Shown piece by piece: positions 46,032 to 58,254 of a DNA stretch of 64,000 nt; the stretch's first letter is position 1; each line of letters opens with the position of its first letter. The stretch comes from Pteria penguin (lineage: Eukaryota; Mollusca; Bivalvia; Pterioida; Pteriidae). The stretch is taken from the NCBI GenBank assembly GCA_035048485.1, contig CM068588.1, positions 22,900,324 through 22,964,323 of the forward strand. The letters are read 5' to 3'. The position numbers and the translations under genes are program-made. Under the pieces are notes generated by a model that worked only from the letters and a program-made list of their open reading frames with translations, searched no databases and was not told the origin of the DNA.

Positions 46032-47046
46032 AGAGAGTAGCATGGCCAGCCTCGCCAGCTCTTTATTCTGTAGCTAAAACTATATATAATGGAATTGTTG
46101 CCCTGACAAGATGGATTCGTTAGTTCTGTATGAGATTATTAAACAATTATATTCGTAAGTTTCAGATTGCTTATTCATCGCAACAGGAATCTATCTACAA
46201 TTTACAATTCACAGACGTTTTGCAATACATAAATAAGACAGAACTTTCGAGATTAAAAACAAAAATGTTGCGTACTTTTGAGAAAAGATATCAAATTTAC
46301 TTTGTGGAAAGATGAGCCCCTAAATATGGAGGGATGATAGTGCAGGAAGCGTTTAATCGTGAATGTCTCCTCTCCAATCTAAAACACGAGAGCATTGGTC
46401 GCTTATAAGTAACTCCCCAATAACTGAGTTAAGACCATGACGTGTATTGCAAGCCTGTAGAACTTAGATCCCAAGAAACTGTCAAAAACACCCAACTTTA
46501 GTTATAGCGTCAACACGACATCATAATTATATTTTTCCTGTTATTTGTGCTTCAAATACAATATGTCTAGATAAAGTGCCATGTGTAAATATACATTATG
46601 ATAATCGATTAGCTTTTTAGTATCACTTTTATACTTATATCTCTATCTGATGAAAAAATGATGATTATTACGATTATTGTTTCCCCTTGGATGAAAATCA
46701 TCCAAGATGGAAGCCTGAAACACATGGAAAGTGGAATCTTTATTAATGACTTCCATAATATTGAATTAAAAACTTTTTAATTTATTACAGAGAAATTTAT
46801 GACTCAGTGGAATCCAAAGTGGATACTTAAGGATTCTTTGTGTACACAAGTTCAGCGATCAGCTGTTATTTTTTGTTTTCTGTGTTCTTAATCTGTGACG
46901 TCATAGCCAACATCGGAGCGCTTTGACGTTTAGCGTTTAATGGTAACTGCTATTACTATTAACATTTGTATTCAACAAGATCCTGACAGACGATTATATA
47001 TGTATAAATTGCCAAGTGGCATTCAAGAAACTAGATATCAAAAGAA
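46032..47046. other. No confident feature
   Basis: A 61-codon plus-strand frame (46130-46315) is polar and charged (FTDVLQYINKTELSRLKTK) but has no domain I know. Confidence 0.4.
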
Positions 47047-47049
47047 CCA

Positions 47050-47073
47050 AAAAAAAAAAAAAAAAAAAAAAAT

Positions 47074-47108
<35 letters not shown>
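47050..47108. repeat. Interrupted poly-A tract
   Basis: About 55 bases of nearly pure A with one TC interruption. No retroposon body was recognised upstream. Confidence 0.95.
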
Positions 47109-47110
<2 letters not shown>

Positions 47111-47689
47111 CCAAAAAACCCAAATTTAACATCGTTGGATTCAACAAATATTCAACTATACAATTGATAAGTTATATTCACTAAAATTTGCATTTGATAT
47201 GACCAATATCGAGATGACGAGTCGTAGTTTTGCCGCTAAAAGTATAAGGAACAGTGACAATAAAATTGGCCCTAAAACTTTATTTTATGTATAATAAATT
47301 AAACTTTGATAATGAGACGTTTTCAATGTACTTAAAAACCGCTTGGTTAGTTTTTAATATTTTTTTTTTATAGTTTATTAGTTTTTTTTTAGGCTTTTTC
47401 CATTTGAAAATACAGATTGTCATTTTCTTATGCCTTGTCATATAATGATGGTTAATATCTCAATTATAATTTAGACAAATTTTATGAGTAATTAACGCGA
47501 GCTATATTAAATTTAAGATTAAAAATTATCAGGGCATGTTTCCACGTGAAGGTTTAGTGCAGTATCCCTGAAACTTACCTTAATGAAAAGTATGCGATCA
47601 TGAAGATGTCATAATTCAATGTGGCCACCATTTGTGCTCCCCAAATCTTGCAACTAAATTGAATTTATCAAAATCAGCGTAACATTTAA
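47109..47689. other. No feature seen
   Basis: AT-rich, T-run at 47361-47390. Confidence 0.45.
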
Positions 47690-48149
47690 AACAAGAGCAA
47701 CACCTGACGTGGCATAATACGCCACTTAATTTGAAAAGGAACAATTTGAATGAATAGAAACATTATTTGGGTAATTTGTATAAATTCTATGAAATAATAT
47801 TGAAATCCATAAAGAAGGTAGGGAAAAATGGTCCGGACACATATAGTGCTTTGTGATTTTTACTTTTGACATATGGCATCAATCCTGTGAAATAATATCC
47901 AAATCATTGCATACAATAAAATAATATTCAACTCCATGTATGCAATAAAAAATGGGAAAAAAATTAACTGACAAAGTCAGGAATGAAAGCCCCTAAATGT
48001 TGATTTATTATGCATGTTTGTTACAATTGCAGAGTTGAAAAATAAAAATGTAAAGTTTTAAATTCAATATCGTGAGAAAGACTGCTGTAAAAAGTCCATA
48101 AAGTATGGCGACTCATGGATAGGAAAATTGAATACTACGACTATTTAAA
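47690..48149. repeat. Diverged dispersed repeat before the 170-bp array
   Basis: Two related segments, TTCTATGAAATAATATTGAAATCC at 47787 (first 20 shown by TTCTATGAAATAATATTGAA) and CTGTGAAATAATATCCAAATC at 47886, each followed by an A-rich stretch with GG. TAATACGCCACTTAATTTG at 47716 is a motif I associate with bivalve repeats. Confidence 0.45.
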
Positions 48150-48695
48150 TTACTGCTCAACGAAGGAAGATAGAGCATGTAACAACTGGCATAACTTTAG
48201 CAAATCCAAAGCAATTATTCCGAAATGCGAACTGGTGCTGGCCCTCATTAATATATAAATATAAATGTCAAGTTTCAATCCAATACCTTGAAACACTGCA
48301 TAAAGAACTCCGAAAAACTGTAAAATTCCTGAAAAGTTCAAGGGACATATGTCTGGCAAATCTAAAGCGATCATACCCAAATTCGAATTGGTACTGACCC
48401 CTCATTGATATAAACAAATATATCAAGTTTTAATCCAATACACTTAAAGACCGGAGAAAAAAAAAGTCCGGAAAACTGTAAAATCCTTGAAAATTCCTGA
48501 GTTCAATGACCGTAACTCTGGCAAAACCAAAGCAATCATACCCAAATGCGAACTGGCATTGACCCTCGTTGATATAAAGTTATATACTATACCAAGTTTT
48601 TATCCAGTACGTTTAAAGACTGCAAAAAAAGTCCGGAAAACTGTAAAATCCTTGAAAATTTCTAAGTACAAGGGCCGTAACTCTGGCTGTTCATT
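48150..48695. repeat. Tandem repeat of about 170 bp, three to four diverged units
   Basis: Units contain CTGGCAAA, CCAAAGCAATCATACCCAAA, TGCGAACTGGCATTGACCC, GATATAAA, CAAGTTTTAATCCA and GTCCGGAAAACTGTAAAATC. The last unit is cut off after GTAACTCTGGC. Similar arrays are, from memory, common in bivalve genomes. Frames on both strands are repeat readings. Confidence 0.82.
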
Positions 48696-49294
48696 ATGAT
48701 CACTATTCTCTCTCAGCTCTACTTTATAATATATAATACACATGTACCTAATAATTTATTAATTCCGAATACCTGTAAAAATTTTCACACATCCATGTTT
48801 ATCAATTCAAGTAATTTTATTCAAAAGCATGTAAGTAATGTTAATATATTTATCTATCCTTATTATGGCACTTGTACCTGACTCCATTGCTAGGGACCTA
48901 CTAACATGGTTGATTCAGGCCATTCAACTACGCTGTCTCTGCCGCCAATAATTATAACTTCAAACGTATTGCTTCGTATGCTACTAACAAGGTAAGCAAC
49001 ACATCTATTCCTAGAAGAAACATCAAAGGAACAAATCAGGTATCCCTGCTCTGGATATTTATTCTTCGGCCTCTTTTCGCTATGCATTGATTTAGACGTT
49101 ATTTAAAGAATAATTATAAGTCCTGGTCTTGCCTTTAAAGTTCACTGAACTTCATATTGATAATGAGAAGAATAATAGAGTACATCAGTAGGACGATAAA
49201 GAGCAAAGTTGTACGTTTAATTAATGATTTCGTAACAAGAGTCTCTTGGCTAGTCTAAGATGCCCTATGAAAACCTTTATATTTTACACTGAGG
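48696..49294. other. No feature seen
   Basis: Unique AT-rich sequence. Confidence 0.45.
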
Positions 49295-49370
49295 AGTTGT
49301 CATGGCAGGATACTCCTACCCCCTAAGGAAACCTAGATCTGATTTTGAGGGGTTCATAAATGTTCCCGTG
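49295..49370 (-). repeat. Dispersed repeat R3, inverted diverged copy
   Basis: In inverse order: GATACTCCTACCCCCTAAGG, AAACCTAGATCTGATTTTG, AGGGGTTCATAAATG, matching R3 landmarks (GGAGTAAGCATCCCC, GAGGTGAAACC, GGACCCCTGAA) in complement. Confidence 0.45.
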
Positions 49371-49468
49371 TTGTTGTGAATACCACAGAAACTTGATAGC
49401 AGATCGTATTATAATTGTTATTGTATATAAATTATTATATAAATTATTATATATCAATTTTATAAATT

Positions 49469-49526
49469 ATTGTATAGCTCCATGGTGACTTCTGCCACAT
49501 AACTGAGCCAGTAACTCCTCTTTTTT
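49469..49526 (-). repeat. 58-bp repeat R4, copy 3, inverted
   Basis: ATTGTATAGCTCCATGG to CCAGTAACTCCTCTTTTTT. It differs from copy 1 at one base. Confidence 0.93.
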
Positions 49527-51053
49527 CTTGCAATGAAGATGTTCATTATTGTGCTTTATGTACCCATTATTTCATTACCAATTCATATCCTGAATATTAT
49601 GGTAGTGTTCAAGCTACATCAACTTTTAACACGATTTAGTAGGCAATACTTACTTTTACATGGGACCTGATCCACCTCTGATTCTTTTAGGGGTCAGTGA
49701 TAGTCTGTATCTCTGAAGTAGTGGAAGTTCCTTATTGACTACCGCTAGGTATCTAAGCACTTTACTTTTCAATGCAGGAGAAACGGTCATTTTGTAAAGG
49801 AAATAGTTAGGATTTAAACTGTTAATAATGTGAGAGATGAATTTAATTAAAGAAGCGGCAAACGCTAGTTTTAAAGTTTCCGTTGTTGTCCTTCTGATAT
49901 CTATGTTCCATTCATGAATAAGAATGGTTAAAGTACGCTGGAAGTTGATTGCATACAGGATTATGTGTACGGTGAAATTCCAAATTTGAAAATTGGTCTG
50001 TGAAAGAAATGAATAGGCAAAGATGTCACAACAATAGCAATAGTGATGCACTCTTAATACATATAAAATGGTTTGCGTGTATAAAATCTATTTTATCGTT
50101 TATGTATGTTCTAATAAAATGAACGTTAAAACAATTATACTGCCGAGCTGCTATTCAAATTAATTCTTGTCGGGTTCCGTGACAACACGATTTCATACTA
50201 TATTAAAATTTACGCATATTGTGGCCTATATACACTCTACCGCTAACCTAGAATAGCAATTAGTTAACATAATTGAGTTTTACGAACTGTTATTAATGCA
50301 ATTACTAGACTCAAAGAGACATGTTTGACACCTGTACTCTGCATTTAACAGTATCATGATCAACTCTCAGAACGTTGTATGACGTATTTTCGCATGACAT
50401 ATCTAAATCTCCCGAGCTCTCATTACTTGATTTCTCCTGTTGTTTTCTGATCCTTTGAAGATGAAAGTGGGTAAAATGTACATGGAAATATACTCAAGAT
50501 TTAACGCGAAGCATATTCATGGTTATCTGGGGTATCAAATTTCATGACAGCTCTGGCAAAATCACTTCATAATGAACTAAGACTTCACATGCAAACAGGA
50601 TGAGATTACCGCATAATGAAGTTAATTGTTCAAATTGAAAAATCCATGTTCAATGAAAGTCGTTGAATATATGGTATAAAACACATAAGTGATACCAAAT
50701 AATGATGGATATAAAAAAACCAACCATTATTTTTAAAAATTATATGGACATGTTTACATTTGTGTTTCGTATTTCATCCGACGATGCTCTGTCGTGGATT
50801 ATCGTTGACTAAAAGATTTAGGTATTTGATGTGCAAACTTATTACGAAACAGACTTCAAAGCAAGAGGAAAAAACTATCAAAGGACAAATATATACTTAA
50901 GACAGATACTCCTTACTTTTGGAATAGTTTATCGAAAATACAAGTATACCTTTACAGAATTACATCTAAAGAAATTAATAATGGAATGAATGCTATTGAA
51001 ATAAATAGAAAAATAATAATATAACAAAATAATAAAAAAACAAAAACAATTTC
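49527..51053. other. No confident feature
   Basis: A 131-codon minus-strand frame (49656-50051) ends LSLTPKRIRGGSGPM and has an ordinary mix of residues, but no domain, homologue from memory or clear splice sites. Otherwise AT-rich. Confidence 0.35.
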
Positions 51054-51150
51054 GGACCCATCCGAAGCATTGAAGGATCGTCAACGTGTTATGCCTAACT
51101 TTATACGAGACCTTTATTTTCATGGCCTCATCTTAAAAGATACGACAGGT
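51054..51150 (-). mobile_element. SINE family 1 body fragment
   Basis: CGGACCCATCCGAAGCATTG, AAGGATCGTCAACGTG and CCTCATCTTAAAAGATACG follow the body of the copy at 17531 with many substitutions. Head and tail are missing. Confidence 0.6.
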
Positions 51151-51654
51151 ACTCATCTTTGCTATAATAAACTTTAATTTTTATCTTTTTGCCTTTGCAC
51201 ATTTTCAGGTTGTTAACTGCGCAGTAATACATTACTTAACCGTTTGAACTTTTTTCACCAATCAGAGAATTAGAAATATCCCAAGAATATATTAAGCGAT
51301 CTGCAGTGTAAAAGATAAAATTGTCTCATTTCTTCTTGGGCCCATAAACTGATTATCACGTCATTGTATAGTTGTTCAATGTCAGTTGACTATCCTATTT
51401 CAGATTCCTGAATGTTAACCGACCAGACCATACAAAATAACCATCTGAACTTTTTGACTATACTTGATTTGACATAATACGTATATATATACAGACATTT
51501 GTTCACTTGCGTTTCCGAATTTCAGTCAAGCAGTATTTCTTGCCTTGAATGGGAAAATTTGACTTTGTGTTCTTGTCTCCTTCATATGTTCGTGCCTGAA
51601 TATTTATGTATTTACGTCCTCGACTGGAGGTTGTTGTAGGACTTTTGCGACGGG
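51151..51654. other. No confident feature
   Basis: A basic 63-codon minus-strand frame (51503-51694) has no domain. Confidence 0.4.
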
Positions 51655-51720
51655 TTTTGTATGCAATCAGGAGACGCTTACTCCTCCCGGGCACCTGGTC
51701 TCACCTCGATTTTATTGGGG
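51655..51720 (-). repeat. Dispersed repeat R3, inverted copy
   Basis: GACGCTTACTCCTCCCGGGC, ACCTGGTCTCACCTCG. In the plus frame this gives GDAYSSRAPGLTS. From memory, similar peptides occur at the ends of predicted bivalve retroelement proteins, which would make R3 part of a retroelement 3' region. Confidence 0.65.
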
Positions 51721-51738
51721 TTCGCATTTGTCTTGTCT

Positions 51739-51908
51739 GAATATGACACTATACACAATATTATTTCGTGGACTATGAGACATGGTTTACCATTCGGTAC
51801 TTCTTCGTTTTTCACTTTGAATATGACACTATGCACGATATTGTCCTTTTATTCCATGAATTATGAGATACGGTTTACCTTTCGGTACTTCTTCGTTTTT
51901 TACTTATT
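51739..51908. repeat. Two-unit tandem repeat, 80-88 bp
   Basis: GAATATGACACTAT begins at 51739 and 51819; each unit ends CGGTACTTCTTCGTTTTT. Confidence 0.88.
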
Positions 51909-52042
51909 GCAATGATGTCGACTGTGTGTCATGCGACACTTTACATCCATTTCTCTTTCCATTTTGGAAGTGCTGCGATGTCTTCTATGAATTCTATCAT
52001 ATATTTTATTCATTTCGGTATAATATGGTATAAATTGTATTA

Positions 52043-52310
52043 ATAAATATAGAACATATATACCTTTCAATTATGTGCACCAGATGCGCATTTCGACAAC
52101 TTATGTCTCTTCAGTGATGCTCGTGGCCGAATGATATGAATTCACATAAGATACAAATATTTGAAGAGCGGCGTTGAGTCCAAAATGACCGAAAAGTGAA
52201 GCACAGAATCAATCTAAGGACAGAGCTATGCATGAGAGAGGTACTCCTTAGTTTTAGAGTGATTTACATAATTTCATGACTGAAAATAAGTATATATTTA
52301 GATATATAGA
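52043..52310 (-). repeat. Dispersed repeat R1, copy 3
   Basis: Carries all R1 landmarks (GAACATATATACC, GTGCACCAGATGCGC, TGATGCTCGTGGCCGAATG, GACAGAGCTATGCATG, ACTCCTTAGTTTTAGAGTG) and continues as copy 1 does through TTTACATAATTTCATG. It lies 50 kb from the other two, so R1 is genuinely dispersed. Confidence 0.82.
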
Positions 52311-52610
52311 TTCTATAATAAAATTTCACAAACTTGAATTTTCTTTGAGCTAGAGCTGTATCTGTCATCAAATGACACGTCCCATAATTATGACATATAA
52401 TACACTAACGAGATTATATATAGCCGGAATCTTGATATTCTTCAATTCAATTTATTCATAATATTATACACCACAGAGAAGGAAAATACATATATGTATA
52501 AGGAACAATGAAATACAACGGCATAAGAGTCAAATGTAATGCAAAAATATGGTGTTTTGCAGTGAAAATGACTACAGCAGTCACATTGAGGACAAAAACA
52601 TTCTCTCGAT
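52311..52610. other. No feature seen
   Basis: AT-rich spacer. Confidence 0.4.
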
Positions 52611-52611
52611 T

Positions 52612-52905
52612 CTTTCACTGATATGATGACGGCATCTGTCTGGTACATTGCTTTTGTATGTCCTCTGGTTTTATGATTTTTGGACTTGTGCTTTGGATTT
52701 ATCCATCATCTTTACATTTTAATTTGTCCATATACAACGGACCCAAACGAGGGTGCAAAGGACTTTTTATTTCATGCCATTGTGTATTATGACACGAATC
52801 TCGGTTTACCCCATCTCAGACACTGAGGGTCAAATAAGGGGACAGGAAAAATTGAATCACCCTAAAAAAAATCCGATCCACTGGCCGGCATGGAACTGTC
52901 TTCAG
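52612..52905 (-). mobile_element. SINE family 1 relic interrupted by the 64-bp repeat
   Basis: GATGACGGCATCTGTCTGG (52625) and ACAACGGACCCAAACGAGGG (52734) are adjacent parts of the SINE body elsewhere, but here the 64-bp repeat replaces about 25 bp between them. The head side is decayed (GACACGAATCTCGG, CACTGGCCGGCATGG). Confidence 0.6.
52655..52718 (+). repeat. 64-bp repeat, second copy
   Basis: The inverse of 40233-40296 with about four differences; both share ATTTATCCATCATCTTTACA in this direction. Confidence 0.78.
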
Positions 52906-53407
52906 ATGTGAAGTCCAACACGATTCCATGGCACGTATAGGTCCTTGAATACAAAATTAAAAAAAACCCATACATATCGAAGATATAAGCTTAGGAAAAA
53001 AGGCGCCAAAGGACTCTCACTCACTTTCTCGCACTACTATTTCATTTTAAGGTTAAGATAACTAATTATCTCTAGTTAAATGTAATTGAAAATGCATGAT
53101 TGATTGTACACCTCAATTATCATTCGACAAAACGCCAACTGGGATAGTGATATTTGTTTTTTAAATCAATTGTTAATCATTCATAAGTTTACAAAAGTAA
53201 GTCAGTGCCCGGTGGCTACTTGCTGAAAAACGTTGTACAAATTGTATTTTAATATGTACATTTGTCATTGTCAGTAATATATCGTAATATAATAGTTACA
53301 TGTTATACAGTTAAGAATCTTAAAACGAAAGAAGAATATAAGCATGAAAGGAGAGTAAAGAGAGTGATTACTTTATAAAACGAAAATGAAAAGAAAAACG
53401 TAATGAA
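52906..53407. other. No feature seen
   Basis: AT-rich spacer before the microsatellite. Confidence 0.45.

Positions 53408-53502
<95 letters not shown>
53408..53502. repeat. Compound (GAT)n-(AAT)n microsatellite
   Basis: About 11 GAT units then about 20 AAT units. Confidence 0.97.
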
Positions 53503-53516
53503 TTGTTTCAGTGTTA

Positions 53517-53883
53517 TATTGATATCAATCTGATTAAAACCATATCTTTATCCTGCTTCTGTATTCATGTGTTGGTGAGCTCTGGTGACGTTTAAGTCAC
53601 CCAAACCTTTTTTTTTTTCATAGCCAATCAATGACTCGGCTAGGCACGTCATAGTGACACAATATCTAACAAACACTGTTCAAAAACTACCTTGTGGGTC
53701 ACGTACGTTTTTTATGTTAATATCATTCCTAGGAATTTGTAGCCGATTCGCTGATTGGCTGAAAATCAGAGTTCACCAGAATATGACCCCTTACGGAGCT
53801 TCGCCAGATCTTTATCAGCAATGAGACAAATAGCTATAGACCAGCGGAATAAAAATATGGTTTTAATCAGATTGTATTGATAT
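53517..53883. mobile_element. Mutator-like MITE, 20-bp TIRs and 9-bp target duplication
   Basis: CAATCTGATTAAAACCATAT at 53526-53545 is exactly inverted at 53855-53874. TATTGATAT flanks both ends (53517-53525, 53875-53883), a perfect 9-bp duplication. A 9-bp duplication with these ends fits Mutator-like elements. The 349-bp element has no reading frame. Weaker pairing continues inward for about a dozen bases, and CCAATCAATGACTCGG and CCGATTCGCTGATTGG near the middle are also partly inverse. Confidence 0.9.
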
Positions 53884-54193
53884 TAGATATCGTTTTAGGT
53901 AGGCATATCATAACTCTACTATTGGATGCAATGAATGTTGTTTTATACATAAGAATTATTTTCTATTTCCACATAAATTTCTGCCACAAATAAGAAGTAC
54001 ATGAGGGTCAGCATTTGTACTAGCAACAGCTTGGAATTACGATTGTTCAACGCATGGAATACTAGGATCTGAAAGCTTAGTTCGATCTGAAGCAAATTTA
54101 AAAATGAAAAAAATCAGATATATACTAATTGGGATTTCAAATTAGAAGTTACTTTATCATATACTTCTACTCTTACTCAGATAAAAAACAAAA
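53884..54193. other. No feature seen
   Basis: AT-rich spacer. Confidence 0.45.
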
Positions 54194-54240
54194 TACATGT
54201 AAAATAAAATACATGTAAAATAAAATACATGTAAAATAAA
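54194..54240. repeat. 16-bp minisatellite, three units
   Basis: Three units of AATACATGTAAAATAA. Confidence 0.9.
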
Positions 54241-56370
54241 AAGTCACTTTCGTGATACTGCATTTAACGGTTATCAATACGAATGAATTGAATATACAAG
54301 CATGAAAGTGATTTAAATATTTCCATAACAAACTAAAGTAGATGATAAGAAAGTGTTATCTAGTGTTTAAGCAGAACATCAGAGGGTGTTCATCCCCTTA
54401 TGTAATTAATAATAAATGCAAGTACAACACAATTTTTACTGCTGACTATGACGACAAAGTCATGTTCGCCGACAATTTTACACATTTTGTATCTACATCT
54501 ATTACATGTATGAAAAAATAATGACAAATATTTTAGCAAAACAGAGCAAATAATGGCAATTTCAATCAGCAGCTTTTGTGCATTTTTTCTAATTAAACAC
54601 TTAACGATGGACTATTTGCGGGCTACTGTCTTGCTATGCCTCAACACCCTACCATGTCTCCGTACCGAAGTTGCTAATCGTGAAATGTATTTATATGCGA
54701 TTCCTTAAACTGGTTTGCAGTTACGCATACGCATTCTATCTTTCGCCGTACCAATTGCTACAATTAAATCCATATCAACTTGGCCAGGGACAACAATTTC
54801 ATGTTAATCGTCCAGAAAGTCTAATTTTCTGCTTTTCTGGTATTTCGTCCAAACCAACATTTAAACTCATCATACTTGGTATTGGCAAGAAGAGTTTTAC
54901 ACGAAAATACTCAGTTATATATTTTGGTTTTTATATATTGAAGTACGTATTAGTTTGCAGAACTCTGACCGATACATGTATTTGCAATATTTTCTTTCTA
55001 TTGAAAATATTTTTCCTTACTTACCTGCCTCGAAATATTAATGTAATGTAATGTTCAACAACGTAATAGATCTTCGTGTTTCGTTTTTGTTTGATATTCT
55101 GAACTGAATGTATAACTTCTATATTTTCAAATACATCATTCATTACAAACCATTTGTGGCGACTGACTTTTTGTCACTATGCATTGCATTGACATTGACC
55201 AATAAATCATTTCAATGTATTGTCTAACTATGTAAAACCTTCTGAAACATATGAACAGCATTCACATAAATATTACTGCATCAACATTTGGAACTTTTGC
55301 ACTCTTTCTTTTTTCAATGCAATTTTATGTCAATTGTGCTAATATGAGATATATCAAATATGACACATTTTCATGTAAAAAGAGCATTTCAAATTACTAT
55401 TTTAAATAGTGCAGATGTCTTTGACAATAGCAAACTGTTTGCATTGATAAATAAATGTACTACTTTTTATTTTAGAAATACCCTCTCGTTCATCTTCTCG
55501 TAGAATTGTAGTTGTACGGTAATAAAGTCCTAAATTTGATTTTTGACATCTCGCTCTATGATGCAAAGAATTCCGACTTAATCAGAGTAGAAGTTATGAT
55601 ACATGTAAGAATTGGAAAATATGGTATATTCAGTAAATGTAATGTTAGGTTACTACAGCGAAGTAATTTATAACTGGACAAAACTGAATATATACAAGGA
55701 TTAAATAATAAAATTCATATAATATGACGTCAGTTCTTGATTAATTTAGCTACTTTTGAATGTTAGACAACTTCTGTTTTAAAATGTTATAAAATGTTAA
55801 GTAGGTAAAGGATGGGGTTTTTTTGCTGTGCAAATATTTGCTATTTTTATCATAATGTTGTGAAATATCTTTGACTCAAACTCACACATCACCGATATAA
55901 ATATCTAGGATAGGTCTATTTCTCACATTCTGTTTGGAAAGTACAAAAAAAACCAAAAAAAAACATGCAGAATGTGATGATTTATCATTATTTGTGCAAT
56001 GCGTGTATATTATGACTGGACTAAAAGCGCTATATCTATCTCAAATTTTCCGAAATTTGAAAACCAATTTGTTATTAATATTAAATGTGGTACTGAACAG
56101 TGACAAACATTATTCATTATACATCCATCTCATTGACATATCAATGCAACTTTAATATATTATTGTTCTTTAGGTTTTCGTCTGTGTTACGAAAGGCTTA
56201 TATACTAAAATATTGACCTTTTAGGTTTCAGATAAACAAAATGCGTTAATGGGTCGATATCGCTAAATTAAAAAGGAAAAATATAATATCTTAGTCAGCC
56301 GTATGACAGAAATCCCCACTGTTAATAATGTAATAATCTGAAGAAAAAAAAATCACAAAACCTTACAATT
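54241..56370. other. No confident feature
   Basis: About 2.1 kb. A 126-codon plus-strand frame (54671-55051) starts with hydrophobic and aromatic residues and lacks a domain; similar AT-driven frames occur throughout, so it is not called. Confidence 0.35.
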
Positions 56371-56451
56371 ATAGTACAGTTGCGATCCTGACATAGGACG
56401 GTCAACTGATATGAAAGAAGTAAATCTATTTTAGTGGTTATCCGGTTTACT
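56371..56451 (+). repeat. Dispersed repeat R5, copy 2
   Basis: GTACAGTTGCGATCCTGACA, TAGGACGGTCAAC, then GTGGTTATCCGGTTTAC, the same order as at 45074. Confidence 0.6.
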
Positions 56452-58151
56452 GGCCCATCTTCCCACTCACAACTAAAGCAGTATTATCAAAGGACACACA
56501 ATTAAACAAATTATAAATACTCCTCCATAAAGAGAACACAGATCAACAAGTCTCTCAGGCTGAGAGGTAAAAAAAATATAAACATTAATAGTCATGCAAA
56601 GTAAAACCACAATATCAAAAATATATAAAGCGTGCTCTGTCGATCTGGAAGCAAACTCAGACTTTTGGAGACCTTACTAACTATCGGGATGGGGTTCAGG
56701 ACCAGGTCTCCTCTGACAGAAGTTTTAACCAAAGCCCTTCATATAGCCCCAACGCCCTGTTAGCCAGCATGCCACGTTTAAGTCTGCATAAGGATGTAGA
56801 AAGGCCCCATACAATTATATAATCTCCAGGTCATATTGTCGATGTCGAATTCGTTTCAGTATTATGCAACCTGACGAGATAATATTATCGGAACCGTAGA
56901 CTTACTGAAGTTAGAAGAAGAATATTATTGACAACTTATAAAATTACTTTTAGAATCTACACAACAAAGAAAATAACATCATTTCAGAGGACCTTGATAA
57001 ATTTATAATTCCAACGCAAACATATAAGTAACACGGACTCTCATTGGATGTTGAAAGTAAATTTGATGCATGTTAATACTCGATTACACTCTGCAAATTT
57101 TAGATTTTAACTTTGCGCATTATGGAGGCCTGTCAACGTAAACAATGTGTTGGATCTAGAGAACACGCCGGGTCGAACTCTAGTGGATCTGGCACAATGG
57201 TGTTACTATACGGCAAGATTGAGTTGGATTTATTATATAGGACATATTGTAGGAAAGTTCAAATATAGATTCTGAGTGGGACGATGAGTTTTTATACCAC
57301 GTAGGAGGCTTGGCAGTTTTCATGAGGATAGTCTTTACAGAAGTGTAGAAGCAAATATCATGGACACATGTTAATGGTTATTGTTTTCAAAATGAATGAA
57401 ATAGTTTCAATTCATTTATACCCTTTTATTATTCGTGTAAGACTTGTACTGCAAAATACGAAGTACTTTGTAATGCGCATGTGCATACATAATATGCAGT
57501 AATAAATCGGCACAATCAAATGTTTGATATCTGCATATCTCTAGACTTCTAAAATGCATTGTATACACAGTTTGTGACAGAGTTGGGATAACATGGTTGT
57601 GCTTTCAAATTTCCGGCATGATATCTGCGAATTATAGGTCGCATAAATCTGTTTTCGGATTCCACTGATACATTGTTATCTGAAGATTCTGTTTAGAGAA
57701 ATGTATACCCTTAATGATCTGTGTTTTATTTTTGACAGATCTAGACTAAAAGCACCGAAAATAATTAAGGTATCACACTAAATGTTCTAGTAAGTTGAGG
57801 CATTTTTTATCCTTTATTTCATTTCTATTTTTATTCAATTTAAATGATGACGAATTCATCAGCATTTAATCCAAACTCTGTCACTAATACTGATGAATTC
57901 GACAATATAAGAAAATATGTATATATATAAATCCCTTCCTCCCCCTAAAACACAAAAACCAAATGCAAAAACAAACAAACAAATAAATGAAAGAAATGAA
58001 ATGGTATGAATAAGTAAAAGATAGAATAGAAAATACCCAATTTAATATAACATGCAGCATGATTCCTAAATGAATGAATAATAGAAAATTCAACAAGAAA
58101 AATAATAATTAAGTAAGAAATAAATAAATTTACCTTGATATACCTTGATAT
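56452..58151. other. No confident feature
   Basis: About 1.7 kb. GCCGGGTCGAACTCTAG at 57168 resembles a B box but has no matching A box at the right distance. Confidence 0.4.
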
Positions 58152-58254
58152 TTCATTGTCTTATCCAAAACACAGGACACTAATGTGCCCACGGCGGGAG
58201 TTGAACCCGAGACGCCTTGGCTGAGCATCCAACCCCAGAGCCACAGAGACACTA
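58152..58254 (-). mobile_element. SINE family 1 head fragment
   Basis: TTGTCTTATCCAAAACACAG, GACACTAATGTGCCCACGGC, GGGAGTTGAACCCGAGACG (B box complement), then a decayed A box region. Confidence 0.65.

Noticed and set aside
49656..50051. 131-codon minus-strand frame, including a GTAAGT-like donor after its stop
   Set aside because: The possible donor lies after an in-frame stop, and no domain or acceptor supports it; left as unexplained.
54671..55051. 126-codon plus-strand frame as a gene
   Set aside because: Same reasoning; hydrophobic ends and no recognisable motif.
57160..57190. B-box-like GGGTCGAACTC as a SINE head
   Set aside because: No A box at the right distance and no body or tail.
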